From positions 124,001-188,000 of the forward strand of contig JADGJL010000002.1 in the NCBI GenBank assembly GCA_027600665.1: DNA of 64,000 bases, given 5' to 3'. This DNA comes from Irineochytrium annulatum (taxonomy: Eukaryota > Chytridiomycota > Chytridiomycetes > Chytridiales > Chytridiaceae). The notes beneath the pieces were generated by a model. It did no database searches, was not told the origin of the DNA, and was given only the letters and a program-made list of their open reading frames with translations. Of this stretch, positions 25,899 through 34,294 are shown piece after piece (the stretch's first letter is position 1; each line of letters begins with the position of its first letter). The position numbers were made by a program, and so were the translations under genes.

Positions 25899-27479
25899 AT
25901 GGTTCCACAAGTCACAGGCACACAGACGATGGTCGTCAGCCCTCACTCTTTGGCCAGCGCGGCAGGATCGCGTATTTTGCAGCAGGGAGGTAACGCCTTT
26001 GATGCCGCCGTGGCGGTGAGCGCCTGTCTTGCCGTCGTATACCCCCATATGACGGGACTCGGAGGTGATTCCTTCTGGCTGACCTATAGCACCGAAGAGA
26101 GAAAGGTCAGGGCATATAACGCGAGTGGACGTTCGGGCAGTCGGATTACCGCGGCCTGCTTTGCCGGCGAATCAGCCATCCCGCAGCGGGGACCCCGAAG
26201 CGTCATTACCGTGCCGGGTATGGTGGACGGTTGGGATGCCATATTACAGGAATATGGTACGAAGACGCTGGCGGAGGTGCTTGAGCCCGCGATCCGTTAT
26301 GCGCTGGAAGGTTTCCCGCTATCGCCGGACCAGCATGTCAATACGGCTGAGCGTTTCGATGTGCTGGCAGCTTATCCACAGACTGCCGCCATCTATCTGC
26401 CTGGAGGCAAGGTTCCGGAGCAAGGCAGCCGCTTTGTGCAGTCTGCTTTGGGAAGCAGCCTGCTCCAGGTTGCGGATCAAGGTCGAGATGTATTTTATTC
26501 AGGCAGTGTTGGTCAGGAGATTGTTCGCTCACTTAAGGAGCAGGGAGGTCTACTGACACTGGAGGACTTTGCGAGACACAGAGGTGAATGGGTGGAGCCG
26601 ATCAAAGGGAGTTACCGAGGGCTTGATCTTTATCAAGTCCCACCGAATTCACAGGGCTTTACCGGTATAATGGCGCTTCAAATTATAGAACAGTTTGATT
26701 TGGAGAATATAGAGCACGGTTCCTATGAGTACTATCACTTGCTCGTGGAGGCGCTGAAGCTGAGCTTCCGTGACCGTGATCGTTATTTGACAGACCCACA
26801 ATTTTCCTCCATTCCGTTGGACCGACTGCTATCCAAATCCTATGCTGCGAAGCTGGCGGCCTGCATCGATATGGAGCGAGCTCTGCCCATGGATACCCAG
26901 CCGGTAGGTCATGATACGGCATATGCGGCAGTAGTAGACAGCGAGGGGAATGCTGTGTCATTTATCCAAAGTCTCTATTTTGAATTCGGCTCGGCTGTGG
27001 TTGGGGGAGACACCGGTATATTGCTGCAGAACCGAGGCTCATTCTTCTCCCTTGATCCGTCGCATGTGAACAGGCTGGAACCGGACAAAAGAACCTTTCA
27101 TACGCTGATGCCGGCGATGGCTTGCCGTAATGGGAAGCCATATATTTTGTACGGTACCCAGGGAGGAGAAGGTCAGCCCCAGACTCAGACCGCGCTGCTG
27201 ACTCGCATGGTGGACTATGGTATGACTCCCCAGACCGCTGTGCGTGAACCCCGCTGGGTGTGTGGAAGAACGTGGGGAGAGGCAACACAAGAATTGAGAG
27301 TGGAGGGCCGAATCGCGGCAGAAGTGCAGCAGCGTTTAAAGCTAGCCGGACACAAGGTAAACACAGTTGAAGAGTTTGCTAGAGTCATGGGACATGCGCA
27401 TGCCATTATGATTGATGACAATGGCTTCCTGCTCGGGGGCACAGACCCCCGCTGCGATGGTGCGGCCATCGGATGGTAA
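25899..27479 (+). CDS. Gamma-glutamyltransferase-family Ntn-hydrolase (HpxW-like)
   Basis: A 526-residue self-processing Ntn-hydrolase precursor without signal peptide. The predicted autocleavage site and nucleophile is Thr340 in GHDTAYAAVVD, where classical GGT has TTH; the small subunit contains SFIQSLYFEFGSAVV and THTLMPAM-like FHTLMPAMACRNGK. GGEGQPQTQ and the DPRCDGAAIGW C-terminus match the intracellular GGT-like group that includes HpxW, an oxamate amidohydrolase of purine catabolism, rather than secreted GGT. The latter's glutamate-binding residues are not obvious. Start ATG 25899 follows AAGGTGG. Last gene of the operon; likely an amidase for a small acid amide. Confidence 0.82.
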   Translation: MVPQVTGTQTMVVSPHSLASAAGSRILQQGGNAFDAAVAVSACLAVVYPHMTGLGGDSFWLTYSTEERKVRAYNASGRSGSRITAACFAGESAIPQRGPRSVITVPGMVDGWDAILQEYGTKTLAEVLEPAIRYALEGFPLSPDQHVNTAERFDVLAAYPQTAAIYLPGGKVPEQGSRFVQSALGSSLLQVADQGRDVFYSGSVGQEIVRSLKEQGGLLTLEDFARHRGEWVEPIKGSYRGLDLYQVPPNSQGFTGIMALQIIEQFDLENIEHGSYEYYHLLVEALKLSFRDRDRYLTDPQFSSIPLDRLLSKSYAAKLAACIDMERALPMDTQPVGHDTAYAAVVDSEGNAVSFIQSLYFEFGSAVVGGDTGILLQNRGSFFSLDPSHVNRLEPDKRTFHTLMPAMACRNGKPYILYGTQGGEGQPQTQTALLTRMVDYGMTPQTAVREPRWVCGRTWGEATQELRVEGRIAAEVQQRLKLAGHKVNTVEEFARVMGHAHAIMIDDNGFLLGGTDPRCDGAAIGW

Positions 27480-27498
27480 ACCAGAACTGGGGCGAAAG

Positions 27499-27530
27499 GT
27501 CTGGGTGTATACTGCCCAGGACTTTATTAT
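27499..27530 (+). terminator. Possible operon terminator
   Basis: GTCTGGG pairs with CCCAGGAC (one bulge), followed by TTTATTAT. A weak hairpin 20 bp after the last gene of the PucR operon. Confidence 0.4.
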
Positions 27531-27535
27531 CGCTT

Positions 27536-27590
27536 TAGCCAGTTGAGTGCGTAAAACGCGCGAAACAAAAACCACCCGCTATGCGGGTGG
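27536..27590 (-). terminator. Minus-strand terminator joined to a repeat module
   Basis: CCACCCGC/GCGGGTGG (27572-27590) preceded on the plus strand by AAACAAAAA gives a stem plus T-run on the minus strand, suited to end transcripts from the peroxiredoxin side. The adjoining GCCAGTTGAGTGCGTAAAAC (27538-27557) is shared almost exactly with 52046-52070, where a different hairpin follows. Confidence 0.6.
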
Positions 27591-27835
27591 AGGGATTGAG
27601 GGTTTGACCACTAAGACCATTCCGATCCGATACACTTGAGATGTTCAGGCTGGGTGAAAAGAATGGCTGGATTCGTGGTGGATCTCTATGAACATGATAA
27701 CGTGTCGTGGGAATTGTAGATCAGAACTTTGATTTCTACTTAAGAGGCACAATATTCCCGGTTATTTCAGAATTATATTAATTATCGTAGATGTAAAAAT
27801 CAATAATAAAGAGGAGTATTTTAATTGGAGAAGAT

Positions 27836-27979
27836 ATGGAGTTAAACGAAAATTGGGAATATGGAACCGGCTCATCGACTAGCGATGGCCCCATAACACG
27901 CAGTCGAGCACAAGAAGATGGTACGCCTGGAGAATCGGCAGCACTTTCTTATGCTCAGCGTGTAACCATAGGCCCCTAA
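27836..27979 (+). CDS. Small hypothetical protein (47 aa)
   Basis: ATG preceded five bases upstream by GGAG opens a 47-codon frame rich in Ser, Thr and Gly (WEYGTGSSTSDGPITRSRAQ in the first half), with no hydrophobic segment and no domain I recognise. It lies in the 510-base gap between the PucR operon and the peroxiredoxin gene; the rest of the gap (27591-27830) shows only very short frames. It may be a true small protein or a fragment of a lost gene. Confidence 0.3.
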   Translation: MELNENWEYGTGSSTSDGPITRSRAQEDGTPGESAALSYAQRVTIGP

Positions 27980-27989
27980 TAACAGAGGG

Positions 27990-28631
27990 TTAAAGCTTTC
28001 TCAACTCCTGCAGAATATCGTCTGGATCGAACCGCTGCATAAAATCAGGATTCACATAGGCTGAACGAATAATACCGGATTCATCGATCATGAAGGTGGA
28101 AGGGATTGGCAGCACCCAACGGTCCATCGCATTGTATTCCGCCAGGTCCATACCTGCTTGTTTCATAATGTTCTGGATGTAGTCTGGAACGTCGTAAAGA
28201 ATATTATAGAAGGCTGCCACAAGACCATTGGTGTCGCTAAGCACCTGGAAGGACAGCTCCTCTTTCTCTTGATGGGAAAGCGTGTTGTCAGGGCTTTGCG
28301 GGCTGATTGCGATCAGTTGCCCCCCAAGGGCCACAATATCCGGAAGGAGCTTCTGATAGCTCTTAAGCTGAGTGTTGCAGAACGGGCACCATCCGCCTCG
28401 GTAGAAAGTGAGAACTACAGGTCCTTTGGACAATTCATCATAAAGGTTAACCGTTTCTCCCAAAGCATTTTTGAGTGAGAAGTCCTTGGCCCTTTGCCCC
28501 TCTTGCCGGCCGTAAGTTATGCCGGACTCCTGTTGCTCCTTGATCTGTCGGAACATCTTCGTTTGGATTTCCAAAGGGGTGTGCGCTATAAATTCCTGTT
28601 TTGCTGTGGCTAAAGCTTGAGCTAATGACAT
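27990..28631 (-). CDS. Peroxiredoxin-like protein (AhpC/TSA superfamily)
   Basis: A 213-residue thioredoxin-fold protein. The active-site segment is VVLTFYRGGWCPFCNTQLKSY (about residues 73-93) with a CxxC pair, preceded by the redoxin strand. It reduces peroxides or disulfides in the cytoplasm; the FYRGGWCPFC pattern marks the PRX-like subgroup common in Bacilli. AAGGAG lies before the ATG. It is the last of a minus-strand set with a membrane protein and a TetR regulator. Confidence 0.88.
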   Translation of the reverse strand: MSLAQALATAKQEFIAHTPLEIQTKMFRQIKEQQESGITYGRQEGQRAKDFSLKNALGETVNLYDELSKGPVVLTFYRGGWCPFCNTQLKSYQKLLPDIVALGGQLIAISPQSPDNTLSHQEKEELSFQVLSDTNGLVAAFYNILYDVPDYIQNIMKQAGMDLAEYNAMDRWVLPIPSTFMIDESGIIRSAYVNPDFMQRFDPDDILQELRKL

Positions 28632-28736
28632 GTTTTATTTCTCCTTTTTAATTCAATATCCTCCGAGCATTTGCCGGAAACAGTAGGGCACGACTTTTCG
28701 AAGGGTTGCTGGCGAGAGTAAGCCTGTCGAACACCT

Positions 28737-29249
28737 TCAGGCAGACATATCGGTTGATGAGTCGAATGACTGAAGCTTGCTGTGCCTGCGCAAATGTATG
28801 ATTTGGGCTGTCAAACCAACGATAAGAATGATGAGAAGAGTACCTTGAGAACCAAGCAGAATTGGCGAATTCAGATTGGTGACTATGGGGTTGCCATTGG
28901 GAACACGGGTCAGGGTTTCGGTAACAGCCGGCAGCATCAGCAGAAACGCCGTCAGGCTGAGAGAGACTGTTTCCAGATACCTGCCGAAACGCCCCGGGCT
29001 TGAAATATATCCAATGCCGTATCCGGTGAGCAGCAGCAGGATCGTTGCCGCGCCAATGACATAACTTGCTGACTGGTGAGCGATAGGAAATACCGTGATA
29101 GCGCCGATCAACATTGAAACGAAATAGACGACACCAGGCTTTGAACGAGGCACGATCCGTCCGTAGCGAGCGAACATATATGCAGCCAGCGGAATGGCGG
29201 GCAAACTGCTGATCGTATGGACCCAGCCGAGTGATGAGATTCCAAACAT
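28737..29249 (-). CDS. Four-helix membrane protein of unknown function
   Basis: A 170-residue integral membrane protein. Hydrophobic segments occur at about 8-28, 40-60, 68-85 and 130-152, with polar loops. The N-terminus ISSLGWVHTISSLPAIPLAAYMFARYGRIV suggests a small DUF-type family related to quinone- or haem-associated membrane proteins; I do not recognise it securely. AGGAG lies before the ATG, and the peroxiredoxin gene follows after 105 bp. A frame on the same strand (28648-29346) overlaps it but lacks coding character. Confidence 0.7.
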   Translation of the reverse strand: MFGISSLGWVHTISSLPAIPLAAYMFARYGRIVPRSKPGVVYFVSMLIGAITVFPIAHQSASYVIGAATILLLLTGYGIGYISSPGRFGRYLETVSLSLTAFLLMLPAVTETLTRVPNGNPIVTNLNSPILLGSQGTLLIILIVGLTAQIIHLRRHSKLQSFDSSTDMSA

Positions 29250-29607
29250 AAAAGTCTCCTTCCAGTCTTATAGAAAAGGGGATTAGTTTTTGTTCTGTTC
29301 TGTTTGATAGATTAAGCAAACGAGCCAATACTAGCGTTGATAGCATTACTGATAAAGGTAAGGGGAGTGGTCATTGTTCTTGTCCCCTTTAAGCAACCAG
29401 TGTCGGGGCTCACAATTATGCCTCTTCGTGAACTTCCCATATCTAGGTGACTTTTTTGAACTTAGCGGATATGACGCATTTTGTTCTTCAATAGCGATCA
29501 TATCCCAAATAATATGTATCCTCCTTTCTTTCTAGATGATTTTAAGTAACAGATTAGGTTGACCCTTGTCATATTGATCATGGCTGATTTTTCGGCCATT
29601 GGATCAA

Positions 29608-30192
29608 TCACGATGGAAGTGCGAGTCTGTCCAGGAGCGGACCTGTCACGAAGCTGAACATATTCGGATCGCTGTAGGCACGCGCCGAAAGCATAGCTCC
29701 GTGAACTGTCGCCATGAATGCTTCGGCTTCGGCATGGGAGGTATTTCTAAGTTGAAGTTGCCCAAGCCTCGATCCACGCTCCAGTACGGATGTCAACCAT
29801 GTGGACAGGTAGCTGAAATGAGCCCGAACTTCCATCGCAACCTCTTCGGGCAGGACGGGCAGTTGACTTGCCAATAGCGCACAGACACATATCGGAGCGC
29901 TAGCGTCCGCGATGCAGGCTTCCCAATAGCCAATGTAGGACCGAAGCTGTTCAAGAGCATCGGATACATGGAGCTCTATATGTTTCAGCCCTGCTTCAGC
30001 TTCTTCCCGGTATCGCGCAACCAGTGTGCGAACCAGATCGACCTTGCTTGGAAAATGATGATGGATGCTCGCTTTACGAATCCCAACCATATCAGCGATG
30101 TTGGCATAACTGAAACCGTTGTAGCCACCAGTGATGATTAAAGAACGAGCACAAGTCAGAATATCATCAGATGTATTAGGTATATTTTTCAT
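29608..30192 (-). CDS. TetR-family transcriptional regulator
   Basis: A 194-residue regulator. The helix-turn-helix (SYANIADMVGIRKASIHHHFPSKVDLVRTL, about residues 28-57) is of the AcrR/YfiR-like type seen next to oxidoreductases. Its own promoter region holds a 24-bp palindrome. It probably represses itself and the downstream membrane protein and peroxiredoxin genes. The 358-base gap between (29250-29607) holds only an AAGGGGA/TCCCCTT hairpin (about 29369-29400) and a doubtful 51-codon minus-strand frame. Confidence 0.88.
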   Translation of the reverse strand: MKNIPNTSDDILTCARSLIITGGYNGFSYANIADMVGIRKASIHHHFPSKVDLVRTLVARYREEAEAGLKHIELHVSDALEQLRSYIGYWEACIADASAPICVCALLASQLPVLPEEVAMEVRAHFSYLSTWLTSVLERGSRLGQLQLRNTSHAEAEAFMATVHGAMLSARAYSDPNMFSFVTGPLLDRLALPS

Positions 30193-30198
30193 ATCATT

Positions 30199-30222
30199 AG
30201 TCTACCTACTAGTAGGTAGACT
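30199..30222. promoter_or_regulatory. 24-bp operator palindrome of the TetR gene
   Basis: Half-site AGTCTACCTACT followed directly by its exact complement in inverse order, seven bases upstream of the TetR start. The ACCTACTAGTAGGT core is a familiar TetR-type operator. Confidence 0.75.
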
Positions 30223-30346
30223 GTCAAGTGACCAAACTTTAAAAATCAACCTAAAAGAACAAAACAGTTATATTATTCAACCGCTGATTAAGCCTTTTGA
30301 TGGTTTATATCGTTCCTGGGAACTTTAGTTCAATAAAACAAAGAAG

Positions 30347-30432
30347 GCAGCTGATCATTATGATCGGCTGCTTTTGTTCAACTAACGGGCAGGTTAGCTC
30401 AATAAAGGCCCTTGTTACGAATGGGCTTTTTT
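30347..30432 (+). repeat. Dispersed repeat B, copy 1, with two terminator hairpins
   Basis: GCAGCTGATCATTATGATCGGCTGCTTTT (hairpin plus T-run), then the phrase CAACTAACGGGCAGGTTAG, then a second stem AAAGGCCC/TGGGCTTTTTTT. The same hairpin and the phrase AACGGGCAGG recur at 52080, 52343, 60382, 62377, 62570 and 63400. The remainder of the gap to 30738 is AT-rich; a TTTGTACAAA palindrome at 30489-30498 is a weak candidate operator. Confidence 0.7.
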
Positions 30433-30738
30433 TGAGCTTACTAATGGCATTTGGCTAGGAAAATATCAGGGTGCTTCTTTTACATTCTTTTGTACAAACA
30501 TCTATCTAGTGTTTTTTGGAAGAGATCACCAAGCACGATTAGTTTATGGCGCACACGAGAGTAGGGGATCAACACCTGATGATCCTGCGCCCAGAAAAAT
30601 GGTTTGTCTCCCAAATAAAGAAGGTGAGTCAAGGAATGAAGGATTGACAGGCATTATACGGTTGTTTATTGTACTTATATGTGTAAAAATATATTTTATA
30701 TATAAAAATATAATGAATGAATTGGTGATGTGATTATC

Positions 30739-31875
30739 ATGAGTACGAATGATCGAATACCGTTGTACCAACAAATTCAAGACTATATCCGCAAATTCAT
30801 TGCTTCCGAAAATATGAAGCCGGGTGATCGAATACCGACAGAGAAGGAACTCATGGAACGATTTAACGTTAGCAAAATTACAGTTGTGAATGCCCTGACA
30901 GGCTTGGCTAACGAGAAATTGATTGCACGCGTCCCGGGGAAAGGAAGCTTTGTCGCGGAAGGCACAGATGCAACAGACACCGCAATTTCTGAATCTCCGG
31001 CAGTAAAGGGAGGCAGATCGAGTACAAGAATGATTGGGGTGATCATGCCTACGATTCACGACTACTTTGCGATTCGACTCATCGAAGGAATCGAGCAGTC
31101 ACTCAATCAGGAAGGTTATCGCAGCATGATCATGCTGACGCATGGCAACATCGAGAAAGAAAAGGATGCGATCAGGGAGTTAAAGGCACTTGGAACTGAG
31201 GGGCTGTTAATCTTTCCTGTGGATGAAGGTAACTATAACGAGGAGATTCTCGGCATGAAGTTATCCGGCTTCCCTTTTTTGCTGATTGACCGATATTTGC
31301 CTGGCGTCGAAACCCATTACATTGCGGCTGATGGAAGGTTGGGTGTGAGGCTGGCCGTTGAACATCTATGGGAGCTTGGACATCGTGATATAGCGATCTG
31401 CTCGGATTCTCCACTGCAAACCGTCACCGTCCAGGAGCGGATTGATGGTTATATTGAAGCACTGAAGGATAAAGAAGCATTGATTAACCCTGCACATATG
31501 ATTACAGATTTCAAACCGCTGTCTGTTCTGAAAGACGCCGAAGCCCATCCTTTGTACCGATATATCAGCAACAAAATGGTGACTGCTTATATATCGCTGA
31601 ATGGCAGGCTGGGGGTTCAGATCTATCAAATGGCCAAGCAAGCCGGTCTTCGCATTCCCGAAGATGTATCGATTGTAAGCTTTGATGACCCCACTTCCAT
31701 CGTGGAGGAATTCAGTATTTTTACACATATAAAGCAATTTGAGAGAGAGATGGGAATCCGAGCAGGCAACCAGCTTCTAGAAGTCATTCGGAATAGCCGC
31801 GAGATTACGGGCTTCAGCAAAATTCTGATTGAACCTGAACTTGTCGTTCGTCAAACGACTGGAAGATGTCCCTAA
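30739..31875 (+). CDS. GntR/LacI-hybrid sugar-responsive regulator (AraR type)
   Basis: A 378-residue regulator with an N-terminal GntR winged helix (residues about 5-72; RIPTEKELMERFNVSKITVV) and a C-terminal LacI/ribose-binding-protein-like sugar domain (about 95-375; IGVIMPTIHDYFAIRLIEGIE ... DDPTSIVEEFSIFTH). This architecture is that of AraR of B. subtilis. ATG 30739 follows GGTGATG. It heads the glycan locus on the same strand and ends in its own terminator, so it probably represses the downstream genes until its oligosaccharide inducer is imported. Confidence 0.9.
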   Translation: MSTNDRIPLYQQIQDYIRKFIASENMKPGDRIPTEKELMERFNVSKITVVNALTGLANEKLIARVPGKGSFVAEGTDATDTAISESPAVKGGRSSTRMIGVIMPTIHDYFAIRLIEGIEQSLNQEGYRSMIMLTHGNIEKEKDAIRELKALGTEGLLIFPVDEGNYNEEILGMKLSGFPFLLIDRYLPGVETHYIAADGRLGVRLAVEHLWELGHRDIAICSDSPLQTVTVQERIDGYIEALKDKEALINPAHMITDFKPLSVLKDAEAHPLYRYISNKMVTAYISLNGRLGVQIYQMAKQAGLRIPEDVSIVSFDDPTSIVEEFSIFTHIKQFEREMGIRAGNQLLEVIRNSREITGFSKILIEPELVVRQTTGRCP

Positions 31876-31899
31876 TCATCATATATGACTTAAATTTAA

Positions 31900-31934
31900 G
31901 TCTTTTCCGTAGATGTACGGAAAGGACTTTTTTA
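31900..31934 (+). terminator. Terminator after the regulator
   Basis: GTCTTTTCCGT / ACGGAAAGGAC stem (one G-T pair), six-base loop, T-run. Separates the regulator from the glycan operon. Confidence 0.9.
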
Positions 31935-32041
31935 TTTTCATAAAAACATATTGAATATATTCTTAATATATATTATATTTTGTAAAATGGTGAATATTTA
32001 CAACGAAAGACCAATCCAACAGGGGCAGGGAGGTCATAGCT

Positions 32042-34267
32042 GTGGTTAGAGATCGGAAAGAAGAACGAACCGGATTCCAGGAATCAGCACCCTATCATCC
32101 TGATTATGATCTGCAAACGGATTTTGTCATGGTCTATGGAATGGACGATACGATGCCGCAACGTATTCAGGAATGGAAGGATAAAGGGTACGTGGTTCAT
32201 TTAATGACAGGAGTAGCATGGGGGACCTATAACGACTATCTGGACGGGGAAGTAGACGGGGAAACGCACTGGGATGAAGCCCAGATGGATCGCGATGGCG
32301 AGATGATTGTACATGGGAAGGAACCTATTATTCCTTACATGGCCCCAACGGTTTCCTTTGGTAAATATATCGCTGAACGCATCCGTGCAGCTGTTGATTC
32401 TGGCGTGGAGGCGATCCATCTGGAGGAGCCTGAATTCTGGGTAAATGGGGGGTACTCGGAATCGTTTAAGAGAGAATGGCAGTTATATTACAAAGAACCC
32501 TGGAGTCCGCCTCACTCCTCACCCGATGCACAGTTTCGGGCTTCCAAATTGAAAGCGTATTTATACACACGTGTGTTAGACCGATTGTGTACCGAGATGA
32601 AAGATTACGCTCTGAAACGTTACAATCGCATCTTGCGATTCTACGTTCCGACCCACAGCCTGATCAATTATACGCAGTGGCGCATTGTTAGCCCGCAGTC
32701 TCGATTGATAGAGCTTCCCTCTGTAGATGGATATATTGCACAAATCTGGACCGGGACATCACGAACACCGAACGTGTATGAAGGGGTGCGCAAAGAACGC
32801 ACTTTTGAAACCGCTTACTTGGAATATGGTGTCATGCAAGAGCTTGTGCGGGGTACAGACAGACGAATGTGGTTTCTGCATGACCCTATCGAGGACAATC
32901 CGAATTATACATGGGCCGACTATAAACAGAACTACCTGAAGACCGTTGCTGCTTCCCTGCTTCATCCCGGGGTTTCCCATTACGAGGTCGCACCTTGGCC
33001 GCGAAGAATTTTCAAAGGAACTTATCCTTCCGATGAAGGCACGCATAAAGAGCGGATTCCACCTGACTATGCAACGACATTGCTGCATGTCATGCACACA
33101 CTTGGAAATATGGATCAAGATTATATCGAAACAGAAGGTGAATCTCCCCGCATTGGTGTATTGATTGCCGACTCAGCGATGTTTCAGCGCATGAAGCCTG
33201 AGCCGGAAGCACCGAATGCAGGAAAGTATGACGGCACAGATCCGGAAGGTTTTCAAGAGGATGGCGACACGGAGCTGCTGGATTTCTCTCCATTCTATGG
33301 GCTTGCCCTGCCATTGCTTAAACACGGAATACCTGTGAGACCCGTCCAGCTTGATAATGTGAGGCGCTATCCACATTACTTGGCTCCATATCGTGTTCTG
33401 CTGTTGAGTTATGAGTACATGAAGCCGGAGCACTCCGATATCCATTATGCACTGGCCCAATGGGTACAGGATGGTGGTGCATTGATTTATGTGGGAGACG
33501 ACAGTGACCCCTATCACAACATCCGGGCTTGGTGGAATGATGACCAGCGCAGGGAAAGCACGAATACCATATATCCCTCACCACGCGAGCACTTGTTTGA
33601 AGAGCTAGGGCTTAAGTTAGAACAGGAAGGGGTTCATCCTGTGGGCAAAGGGGCGGTGTATTGGCTTCCTGTACATCCGGCTGCATGTGCGTCAAGTAAA
33701 GCGAGTGCAGATCAACTTCGCCAGACTGTGAAAGAAACATGGGAGAGACTACAGGATACCAACTTCCGTTGGGAAGCCAAGCATTATTTTAAAATTAAAC
33801 GTGGGCCCTACATCATAGCCTCTGTCCTGGAAGAGTCCATATCCGAAGAACCACTGATTATCCCAGGTCCGGTGGTGGACTTGTTCGATCCTGACCTGCA
33901 TGTTCGGCAAGAAGTAAGGTTGGCTCCTGGTGAGCAAGCACTGTTATACGACATTACGGCCGGAAGGCCACAGCAAGACAAGGTGAGCCTGATCTCTGCC
34001 TCTTCCAGAATTGAAGATCTGACGATAACGAATACAGGTTTTCAATGTGTAGCCAAGGGTCCGACCAACATGCAGGCCACCGCCAGATTCTATTGCCCAT
34101 TTGAAACCATATCCGTTTGCAGTATAGATCAACACCAGACTGTGCTTGCCGAATGGAAATGGGATTCAAAATCGAAAACCGTACTGCTGAACTATGGGCA
34201 TGGCAGCAAGAACAAGGTGGAGATTCAAGTAAGGTGGGATCATGAGAATGCAAAAGCGAAAACTTGA
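32042..34267 (+). CDS. Uncharacterised GH-like protein (741 aa)
   Basis: A 741-residue cytoplasmic protein I cannot place in a named family. The N-terminal 330 residues look like a TIM barrel of the clan-A/GH42 type (HLMTGVAWGTYNDYLDG; AIHLEEPEFWVNGGYSES with acidic residues at a strand end). Residues about 365-500 resemble a beta-galactosidase trimerisation or GATase-like domain (YRVLLLSYEYMKPEHSDIH, QWVQDGGALIYVGDDSD). The C-terminal 200 residues are beta-rich. GTG start, ten bases after GGGAGGT. It opens the operon and is followed 27 bp later by the GH38 gene, so it most likely acts on the same glycan. Glu/Asp in the LEEPEF motif are candidate catalytic residues. Confidence 0.75.
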   Translation: MVRDRKEERTGFQESAPYHPDYDLQTDFVMVYGMDDTMPQRIQEWKDKGYVVHLMTGVAWGTYNDYLDGEVDGETHWDEAQMDRDGEMIVHGKEPIIPYMAPTVSFGKYIAERIRAAVDSGVEAIHLEEPEFWVNGGYSESFKREWQLYYKEPWSPPHSSPDAQFRASKLKAYLYTRVLDRLCTEMKDYALKRYNRILRFYVPTHSLINYTQWRIVSPQSRLIELPSVDGYIAQIWTGTSRTPNVYEGVRKERTFETAYLEYGVMQELVRGTDRRMWFLHDPIEDNPNYTWADYKQNYLKTVAASLLHPGVSHYEVAPWPRRIFKGTYPSDEGTHKERIPPDYATTLLHVMHTLGNMDQDYIETEGESPRIGVLIADSAMFQRMKPEPEAPNAGKYDGTDPEGFQEDGDTELLDFSPFYGLALPLLKHGIPVRPVQLDNVRRYPHYLAPYRVLLLSYEYMKPEHSDIHYALAQWVQDGGALIYVGDDSDPYHNIRAWWNDDQRRESTNTIYPSPREHLFEELGLKLEQEGVHPVGKGAVYWLPVHPAACASSKASADQLRQTVKETWERLQDTNFRWEAKHYFKIKRGPYIIASVLEESISEEPLIIPGPVVDLFDPDLHVRQEVRLAPGEQALLYDITAGRPQQDKVSLISASSRIEDLTITNTGFQCVAKGPTNMQATARFYCPFETISVCSIDQHQTVLAEWKWDSKSKTVLLNYGHGSKNKVEIQVRWDHENAKAKT

Positions 34268-34294
34268 TGAACGAGAGGAGAGAACACAACTATT

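Noticed and set aside
28648..29346. 232-codon frame on the minus strand
   Set aside because: It overlaps the membrane-protein gene in another frame, has a His/Ser/Arg-rich shadow composition and no ribosome site.
29346..29501. 51-codon minus-strand frame between TetR and membrane-protein genes
   Set aside because: GGAGG is 18 bases from the ATG and the product has no recognised feature; the nearer ATT is possible but unsupported.
30509..30733. 74-codon frame before the AraR-type regulator
   Set aside because: No ribosome site, runs into the promoter and leader of the regulator, no recognisable domain.
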